Made by a program: the position numbers and the translations under genes. A DNA stretch of 11,703 bases from Spirochaetales bacterium (lineage in GTDB: Bacteria; Spirochaetota; Spirochaetia; DTKZ01), in assembly GCA_017998025.1 (NCBI GenBank), contig JAGODW010000021.1, forward strand, positions 1 to 11,703, in the 5' to 3' direction. Under the pieces are notes generated by a model. It was not told where the DNA came from and made no database searches. It saw nothing but the letters and a program-made list of their open reading frames with translations. Of the stretch, positions 7,178-11,703 are shown piece by piece (the stretch's first letter is position 1; the number at the start of each line of letters is the position of its first letter).

Positions 7178-7462
7178 ATGAAAAGTGATCAAATTATTCT
7201 TGAACCCGTGCTTACCGAAAAAACGAATCAGATGCGGGAAACGGGTAAGTACGTATTTGTGGTAGACAAACGAGCGAATAAGTATCAGATTATGCAGGCT
7301 ATTCGAGAGCTTTTTTCTGTGCATCCTACGAGTTGTAATATTATTCTGGTAAAAGGAAAGCCTAAACGGAGCAGAACTCAGGCTGGATATACAGCCACAT
7401 GGAAGAAGGCCATTGTAACCCTTCAAAAGGGTGAAAAAATAACCATTTTTGAAGGTGCTTGA
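7178..7462 (+). CDS. rplW: 50S ribosomal protein L23
   Basis: L23 sits at the tunnel exit and forms the docking site for trigger factor and SRP. The protein has 94 residues, a typical length, with the family signature near the N terminus (EPVLTEKTN), the VDKRANKYQI segment and a basic loop KGKPKRSRTQAGY. The glutamate that contacts trigger factor in E. coli lies in a strand I cannot align confidently without tools. The Shine-Dalgarno AGGAAGG (7166-7172) precedes ATG 7178; another ATG at 7174 is out of frame. It lies 18 bases after rplD and ends with TGA. Confidence 0.98.
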   Translation: MKSDQIILEPVLTEKTNQMRETGKYVFVVDKRANKYQIMQAIRELFSVHPTSCNIILVKGKPKRSRTQAGYTATWKKAIVTLQKGEKITIFEGA

Positions 7463-7483
7463 ACAGCAGGATAGGGGGACCAA

Positions 7484-8299
7484 GTGGCAATTAAGACATT
7501 CAATCCAATTACACCCAGTTTGAGATATACAGCTACCCTGAAGTATGAAGGGGTGGATGATAAAAAACCTGAAAAGTCTTTAACGAAAGGTTTGAAGTCT
7601 AGGGCAGGGCGAGGGGCTGGGGGTCGGATCAGTGTTAGACGAAAGGGCGGCGGGAATAAAAGAAAATACCGTCTTATTGATTTCCGCAGGGATAAATTCG
7701 GAATACCCGGTAGTGTGCGTGCTTTCGAGTATGATCCAAATCGAAATGCAGCTATTGCTTTAGTTGTATACGCAGATGGAGAGAGAAGATATATCCTTGC
7801 TCCGAAAGGGCTGGAAAAAGGGGCTACGATTCTGAGTGGGAAAGGCATTGCCCCGTCGCTGGGGAATACATTGCCCCTGGAAGAAATACCTCTTGGAACT
7901 ACCATACATAACGTGGAATTAAAAATAGGGAAGGGCGGTCAGCTCGCTCGTAGCGCAGGCACCTACGCTATTGTTGCTGCAAAAGAGGGGGAGTATGTCA
8001 CCTTAAAGCTCCCATCCGGGGAAATGCGGTTGGTTCATAAAAACTGTTATGCAACGGTAGGAGCTGTGGGGAACGAGGATGCCATGAATGTGATGCTCGG
8101 TAAGGCGGGTAGAGCAAGATGGCTGGGAAGAAGGCCCAAGGTAAGAGGTGAAGTAATGAATCCGGTGGATCATCCCTTAGGAGGAAGAACTCGTGGAGGG
8201 CGTCACCCTGTTTCTCCCACGGGAATACCTGCTAAAGGATATAAAACACGGAAGAAAAAGAAGTACTCGAATGCTTTTATCGTAAAACGAAGGAAATAG
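7484..8299 (+). CDS. rplB: 50S ribosomal protein L2
   Basis: L2 is a conserved 23S rRNA-binding protein needed for subunit association and the peptidyl transferase centre. The protein has 271 residues (E. coli 273). It starts with GTG, preceded by AGGGGG (7473-7478). Landmarks: [47 protein letters not shown], and C-terminal KRRK. Two places depart from the usual wording. Residue 58 is Asn in GGGNK (His is usual). The NPVDHPHGGGEGR loop reads [12 protein letters not shown], with His230 kept, Leu232 in place of the second His and apparently three residues (GEG) missing. The frame is open and the surrounding sequence is normal, so this does not look like a broken gene. Ends TAG, overlapping the rpsS ribosome binding site. 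Confidence 0.99.
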   Translation: MAIKTFNPITPSLRYTATLKYEGVDDKKPEKSLTKGLKSRAGRGAGGRISVRRKGGGNKRKYRLIDFRRDKFGIPGSVRAFEYDPNRNAAIALVVYADGERRYILAPKGLEKGATILSGKGIAPSLGNTLPLEEIPLGTTIHNVELKIGKGGQLARSAGTYAIVAAKEGEYVTLKLPSGEMRLVHKNCYATVGAVGNEDAMNVMLGKAGRARWLGRRPKVRGEVMNPVDHPLGGRTRGGRHPVSPTGIPAKGYKTRKKKKYSNAFIVKRRK

Positions 8300-8308
8300 G
8301 AGCATACA

Positions 8309-8590
8309 GTGTCCAGGTCTATTAAAAAGGGTCCATTTATTGAAAAAAGCCTGTATCAAAAGGTACTCGCTATGAATAAAGGGGGAGAGAGGAGAATGAT
8401 AAAAACCTACTCCCGCTGTTCAACGATTATTCCAGAAATGGTAGGGCTTACGATATCTGTGTACAATGGGAAAAGTTTTGTTCCTGTGTACATCACGGAA
8501 AATCTGGTGGGTCATAAGATGGGGGAATTTGCTCCAACCCGGATATTCCGAGGGCACGCAGGGTCAGATAAAAAAGCAGAAAAGAAATAA
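8309..8590 (+). CDS. rpsS: 30S ribosomal protein S19
   Basis: S19 lies in the 30S head and contacts the A-site tRNA and the intersubunit bridge. The protein has 93 residues (E. coli 92), starting at GTG as [15 protein letters not shown], with conserved [34 protein letters not shown] and RGHAG. The Shine-Dalgarno AGGAG (8298-8302) overlaps the rplB TAG stop, six bases before the GTG. The final residues KKAEKK form the usual basic tail. Ends TAA, 11 bases before rplV. Confidence 0.99.
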   Translation: MSRSIKKGPFIEKSLYQKVLAMNKGGERRMIKTYSRCSTIIPEMVGLTISVYNGKSFVPVYITENLVGHKMGEFAPTRIFRGHAGSDKKAEKK

Positions 8591-8601
8591 GGGTATTCAG
8601 A

Positions 8602-8964
8602 ATGGCTCAGACAAGTGGTTATCGGGCAGAAGCTAAGTACCTTCTGATTGCGCCTTCAAAAGTAAGGAGGGTTGCAGATAATATCAGAAGGAAGCCTTAT
8701 TCAGAGGCAATCGCCCTTTTAGAGCATATACCCCATAAAGGGGCAAAATTGCTCTACAAGGTTCTGAAATCTGCAGCAGCGAATGCACTGTATCAGAATA
8801 AGAAGCTGGACGAGGATATGCTCTATGTAAAGGAACTCATGGTAAATGAAGGTCCTCGGTTAAAGCGAATGTGGATCCGTGGAAGAGGAAGAGCAGATAT
8901 CCTGTATAAAAGGATGAGCCATATTCGAGTTGTTATAGATGAAATAAATAAATCGGGGGAGTAA
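8602..8964 (+). CDS. rplV: 50S ribosomal protein L22
   Basis: L22 binds 23S rRNA, and its beta-hairpin reaches into the exit tunnel beside L4. The protein has 120 residues, slightly longer than the E. coli 110 because of the N-terminal extension [13 protein letters not shown], which is common in other phyla. Landmarks: [46 protein letters not shown] (hairpin) and SHIRVVI. Hairpin wording varies widely between phyla, so resistance state cannot be judged from it. The ribosome binding site is weak (AGGG, nine bases before the ATG). Ends TAA, one base before the rpsC start. Confidence 0.98.
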   Translation: MAQTSGYRAEAKYLLIAPSKVRRVADNIRRKPYSEAIALLEHIPHKGAKLLYKVLKSAAANALYQNKKLDEDMLYVKELMVNEGPRLKRMWIRGRGRADILYKRMSHIRVVIDEINKSGE

Positions 8965-8965
8965 A

Positions 8966-9667
8966 GTGGGCCAGAAAGTAAATCCAGTAGGCTTAAGATT
9001 AGGGATCAATAAAACTTGGAAATCCAAATGGTTTGTGGATCCGCGGGAATATGCTGCCACTTTGCATGAGGATTTAAGGCTTCGCAGACTTTTATCTTCG
9101 TTACCCGAAACTAAGAATGCGGAAATAGCTGAGGTGGAAATCATACGTCATCCACAGCGGATTACCTTGATCATCCATACGGCAAGGCCGGGAGTTATCA
9201 TTGGGACAAAGGGTGCATCTATAGAAAAGATCGGATCGATCCTTCAGAAAGAAGCGGGAAAAAAGATCCAGATTAAAATTAAAGAAATTAAACGGCCGGA
9301 AACAAATGCTCAGTTAATTGCGGGAAATATCGCAAGACAGCTGTTAGCCCGTGTTTCCTTTCGGAAAACATTGAAGACTGCCATCGGTAATGCTATGAAA
9401 GCAGGTGTCCAGGGGATAAAAGTGCGAATCTCAGGTCGTCTGGGTGGTGCGGAAATGTCCCGAACCGAATCGTACAGGGAAGGCCGTGTCCCTCTTCATA
9501 CGCTGCGGGCTAATATCGATTATGGATTTGAAGAAGCTTTTACTACGTTTGGATCTATCGGGGTAAAAGTGTGGGTATTCAGTGGTGAGGTGTTCCGAAA
9601 GGATCGAAAAGAAGATGCCGGGCAGTTAATAAAGAAAAAAAGGGAAAAGGTCGGAGTGAGGAGTTAA
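8966..9667 (+). CDS. rpsC: 30S ribosomal protein S3
   Basis: S3 forms part of the mRNA entry channel and its helicase activity. The protein has 233 residues (E. coli 233), starting with GTG as [13 protein letters not shown]. The type II KH domain carries the GXXG loop as GTKG (80-83) within PGVIIGTKG. The C-terminal domain shows [23 protein letters not shown] and DYGFEEA. The start lies one base after the rplV stop and its Shine-Dalgarno GGGGGAG (8955-8961) is inside rplV, so the two genes are very likely translationally coupled. Ends TAA. Confidence 0.99.
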   Translation: MGQKVNPVGLRLGINKTWKSKWFVDPREYAATLHEDLRLRRLLSSLPETKNAEIAEVEIIRHPQRITLIIHTARPGVIIGTKGASIEKIGSILQKEAGKKIQIKIKEIKRPETNAQLIAGNIARQLLARVSFRKTLKTAIGNAMKAGVQGIKVRISGRLGGAEMSRTESYREGRVPLHTLRANIDYGFEEAFTTFGSIGVKVWVFSGEVFRKDRKEDAGQLIKKKREKVGVRS

Positions 9668-9670
9668 TAT

Positions 9671-10096
9671 ATGCTAAGCCCAAAACGGACAAAGTATCGG
9701 AAAAAAATGCGAAGGGTCAATCGTACCCTGGTTGGAAAAGCTAGCCGTAACAACTCACTTGAGTTTGGAGACTACGGTCTTATAGCAATTGAACCTGAAT
9801 GGATAACGAATCGACAGATAGAAGCTGCTCGAGTAGCCATGACGAGGAATATTAAGAGGGGCGGGAAGGTGTGGATACGTATTTTCCCTGATATGCCCTA
9901 TACGAAAAAACCTGCAGAAACTCGAATGGGAAAAGGAAAAGGAAATCCTGAATACTGGGTTGCTGCGGTGAAACAGGGAACGATTCTTTTCGAAATAGCC
10001 GGTGTACCGAAAGAGCTGGCAGAAGAATCGTTAAAATTAGCGGGGAGTAAGCTTCCTATTCGAACAAAGCTTGTTTCCCGGGTAGAAGGGGAGTAG
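9671..10096 (+). CDS. rplP: 50S ribosomal protein L16
   Basis: L16 organises the A site and the elongation-factor-binding region of the large subunit. The protein has 141 residues (E. coli 136), starting [15 protein letters not shown], with conserved [34 protein letters not shown] and the C-terminal LPIRTK. The arginine in WIRIFPD matches the position hydroxylated by YcfD in E. coli; whether that enzyme exists here is unknown. The Shine-Dalgarno GAGGAG (9657-9662) lies in the end of rpsC. The gap to rpsC is three bases and to rpmC five. Ends TAG. Confidence 0.99.
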   Translation: MLSPKRTKYRKKMRRVNRTLVGKASRNNSLEFGDYGLIAIEPEWITNRQIEAARVAMTRNIKRGGKVWIRIFPDMPYTKKPAETRMGKGKGNPEYWVAAVKQGTILFEIAGVPKELAEESLKLAGSKLPIRTKLVSRVEGE

Positions 10097-10101
10097 GGTA
10101 T

Positions 10102-10293
10102 ATGAAAGAATCCTATAAGGAACTAACCCTTCCAGAACTGGTTGCGAAGCGGGAGGAATTTTCTAAACAGTACTTCAAACTCCGCTTTGATAAAATTATC
10201 GGTCATTTAGAAAATCCTTTAGAGCTTAGAACGCTTCGCAGGAAGATAGCTCGGTTAAATACAAGAATACACCAAAAGACCCAGCAGAAGTAG
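10102..10293 (+). CDS. rpmC: 50S ribosomal protein L29
   Basis: L29 is a small two-helix protein next to L23 at the tunnel exit. It has 63 residues (E. coli 63). Family landmarks are the N-terminal SYKELTLPELVAKREE, YFKLRF, and the signature LENPLELRTLRRKIARLNT. The Shine-Dalgarno GGGGAG (10088-10093) lies in the end of rplP, eight bases before the ATG, so coupling to rplP is likely. Ends TAG, which overlaps the rpsQ ribosome binding site. Confidence 0.98.
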   Translation: MKESYKELTLPELVAKREEFSKQYFKLRFDKIIGHLENPLELRTLRRKIARLNTRIHQKTQQK

Positions 10294-10303
10294 GAGTTAA
10301 GTC

Positions 10304-10576
10304 GTGGAAACGGTGGAAAAAAAACAGCCATCAAACAAAAGGATCCTCCAGGGAGAAGTGGTAAGCGATAAAATGCAGAAAACAATCGTAGTCCTGGTGT
10401 CTTCCCGGAAGATGCATCGCTTATATAAGAAATACATAACGGTTTCAAAAAAATACAAGGCTCATGATGAAAACCAGGAAGCCCATATGGGAGACACGGT
10501 GAGAATCATTGAGTCTCGGCCTATCAGCAAAGAGAAGCGATGGAAACTTCTACAGGTTGTAGAAAAAGCAAGGTGA
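10304..10576 (+). CDS. rpsQ: 30S ribosomal protein S17
   Basis: S17 is an early-assembly 16S rRNA-binding protein with an OB fold. The protein has 90 residues, a usual length. Landmarks are [29 protein letters not shown], the [19 protein letters not shown] signature and the C-terminal VVEKAR. The GTG at 10304 is chosen because AGGAG (10292-10296) lies seven bases upstream; a second in-frame GTG at 10313 would remove three residues and is less well spaced. Ends TGA. Confidence 0.97.
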   Translation: METVEKKQPSNKRILQGEVVSDKMQKTIVVLVSSRKMHRLYKKYITVSKKYKAHDENQEAHMGDTVRIIESRPISKEKRWKLLQVVEKAR

Positions 10577-10612
10577 TTGAAAGTTTAGTACTCGAAAGGT
10601 AGGGATTCCGTT

Positions 10613-10990
10613 ATGATTCAGATGAATACGTATTTAAATGTGGCGGATAATAGCGGCGCAAAGATAGCCCAGTGTATAAAAGTGTTGGGGGGAACCAGAC
10701 GCAAGTATGCAAGCGTGGGTGATATAATTGTTGTTGCGGTTAAAGATGCTTTACCGAATGCTCCGGTAAAAAAGGGAAATGTAGAACGGGCTGTCGTCGT
10801 GCGTACCAAAAAGGAGTATCGAAGAGCTGATGGAACCTATATCCGTTTTGATGATAACGCCTGTGTGATCATTGATAGCGGGAACAACCCCAAGGGGAAG
10901 CGTGTTTTCGGCCCCGTAGCTCGGGAATTAAGAGAGTCCAAGGCAGGGGATTTTATGAAAATACTTTCCCTTGCACCGGAAGTGCTCTAG
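10613..10990 (+). CDS. rplN: 50S ribosomal protein L14
   Basis: L14 forms part of the subunit interface and binds the silencing factor RsfS. The protein has 125 residues, three more than the very constant 122-123 of the family. The start [61 protein letters not shown] and LSLAPEVL are all standard. The extra residues fall in ESKAGD (108-113) just before FMKI. The gap to rpsQ (36 bases, 10577-10612) is the largest inside the S10/spc run and holds only AAAGGTAGGG as ribosome binding site; I see no promoter or terminator in it, so the S10 and spc operons appear joined. Ends TAG, overlapping the rplX ribosome binding site. Confidence 0.99.
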   Translation: MIQMNTYLNVADNSGAKIAQCIKVLGGTRRKYASVGDIIVVAVKDALPNAPVKKGNVERAVVVRTKKEYRRADGTYIRFDDNACVIIDSGNNPKGKRVFGPVARELRESKAGDFMKILSLAPEVL

Positions 10991-11002
10991 GAGAGAGATC
11001 GT

Positions 11003-11344
11003 ATGAAACATGGAGAAAATACAAGACCGAAGCGAAAAATATTTCGGGTCAAGAAAAACGATGAAGTAAAAGTCATTGCAGGAAAGGATCGGGGAAAAAC
11101 AGGCCGGGTAATAGAGGTAGATCATGAAAATGAGAGGGTTATTGTTGAAGGAATAAATTTGCGAAAGAAGGCCGTGAAGAAAAGAAGGCAGAATGAAAAG
11201 GGTGGAATCATCGAAGTAGAAGGCCCGATCCGCATCAGCAATGTTATGGTCCTCTGTAAAAAGTGTGGTCCGGTTCGTGTAGGTTATCGATTTGAGAACG
11301 ATGAAAAAGTTCGGTTCTGTAAAAAGTGTGGAGAGGTTCTATAA
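11003..11344 (+). CDS. rplX: 50S ribosomal protein L24 with zinc-ribbon tail
   Basis: L24 starts large-subunit assembly by binding the 5' end of 23S rRNA. The protein has 113 residues (E. coli 104). After a basic N-terminal extension ([11 protein letters not shown]) comes the KOW motif, [18 protein letters not shown], then [10 protein letters not shown]. The C terminus carries two CKKCG knuckles, with Cys85, Cys88, Cys106 and Cys109, a plausible zinc ribbon; many bacterial L24 proteins have it and E. coli does not. The knuckles are encoded by an exact 16-base direct repeat. The Shine-Dalgarno AGGAG (10989-10993) overlaps the rplN stop. The TAA stop overlaps the rplE ATG by one base. Confidence 0.98.
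   Translation: MKHGENTRPKRKIFRVKKNDEVKVIAGKDRGKTGRVIEVDHENERVIVEGINLRKKAVKKRRQNEKGGIIEVEGPIRISNVMVLCKKCGPVRVGYRFENDEKVRFCKKCGEVL
11253..11331 (+). repeat. 16-base exact direct repeat inside rplX
   Basis: TCTGTAAAAAGTGTGG occurs at 11253-11268 and again at 11316-11331, 63 bases apart and therefore in the same reading phase. Each copy encodes one CKKCG zinc knuckle, identical in codon choice. Recombination between the copies would remove 21 codons without a frameshift. Confidence 0.9.
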
Positions 11345-11703
11345 TGGCAAAACAATCGTACGAACCCAGACTGAAAAAATTGTACCGGGAGAAAGTATCT
11401 CAGGAACTTATGAAGGAATTCGAATATAAAAGTTCGATGCAGATACCAAGGCTGGAAAAAATTGTTGTTAGCGTAGGTATTGGAGAGGCAGTTACAAACA
11501 AAAAGCTTTTGGATTCTGCAGTCGGTGAGCTTTCGCAGATTACCGGGCAAAAAGCAATTAAAACAAAAGCGCGAAAGTCAATTGCAAATTTTAAAGTGCG
11601 GAAGGGGCAGGAAATCGGCGCAAAAGTTACCCTTCGAGGGAACTACATGTATGAGTTCTTAGATCGATTGGTGAATGTCGCGTTGCCCAGGGTTAAAGAC
11701 TTT
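11344..11703 (+). CDS. rplE: 50S ribosomal protein L5 (5' part; continues past window end)
   Basis: L5 binds 5S rRNA and contacts the P-site tRNA in the central protuberance. The window holds the first 120 codons of an expected 180 or so, and the frame is open to the last base. Landmarks are [48 protein letters not shown], the [14 protein letters not shown] loop and [16 protein letters not shown]. The ATG overlaps the rplX stop in the arrangement TAATG, with GGAGAGG upstream, so rplE is very likely translationally coupled to rplX. rpsZ/rpsN and rpsH would be expected next. Confidence 0.98.
   Translation, partial: MAKQSYEPRLKKLYREKVSQELMKEFEYKSSMQIPRLEKIVVSVGIGEAVTNKKLLDSAVGELSQITGQKAIKTKARKSIANFKVRKGQEIGAKVTLRGNYMYEFLDRLVNVALPRVKDF

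Overview
The window is a stretch of the core bacterial transcription/translation gene cluster, with every gene on the + strand. It runs from the 3' two-thirds of rpoC through rpsL and rpsG (str region), tuf, and then the S10 operon in canonical order (rpsJ, rplC, rplD, rplW, rplB, rpsS, rplV, rpsC, rplP, rpmC, rpsQ). It continues into the start of the spc operon (rplN, rplX, 5' part of rplE). There are 18 protein genes, two of them cut by the window edges. I see no mobile element, CRISPR array, tRNA, rRNA or accessory gene.

Organism: most likely a spirochaete, probably of the Treponema/Spirochaeta group. The reasons are the Treponema-like wording of EF-Tu and L2, an SI3-type insertion in the RpoC trigger loop, no fusA between rpsG and tuf, and moderate GC (somewhat under 50% by eye). 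This is inferred from remembered family sequences, not from a search. The species is not identified.

Layout. Bases 1-3044 are rpoC. An 87-base gap (3045-3131) holds a good sigma-70-type promoter for rpsL-rpsG (3132-3991). A 332-base gap (3992-4323), the only long non-coding stretch, sits where fusA often lies. It holds an almost consensus promoter (4029-4057), a leader of about 260 nt with several predicted stem-loops, and a strong ribosome binding site for tuf (4324-5514). A 61-base gap (5515-5575) holds a clear Rho-independent terminator whose U-tract directly abuts the rpsJ ribosome binding site. From rpsJ (5576) to the window end the genes are packed with gaps of 36 bases or less and no recognisable internal promoter or terminator.

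How it works together: these genes make the large RNA polymerase subunit, the elongation factor that delivers aminoacyl-tRNA, and proteins of both ribosomal subunits. The most interesting part is transcription control. tuf has its own promoter, structured leader and terminator inside what otherwise reads as one long operon. This would allow EF-Tu to be made in excess of ribosomal proteins while read-through feeds the S10 operon. I found no convincing undescribed system. The points worth a second look are the tuf leader and terminator, unusual residues in EF-Tu and L2, a direct repeat in rplX, and the stop-codon and Shine-Dalgarno pattern.
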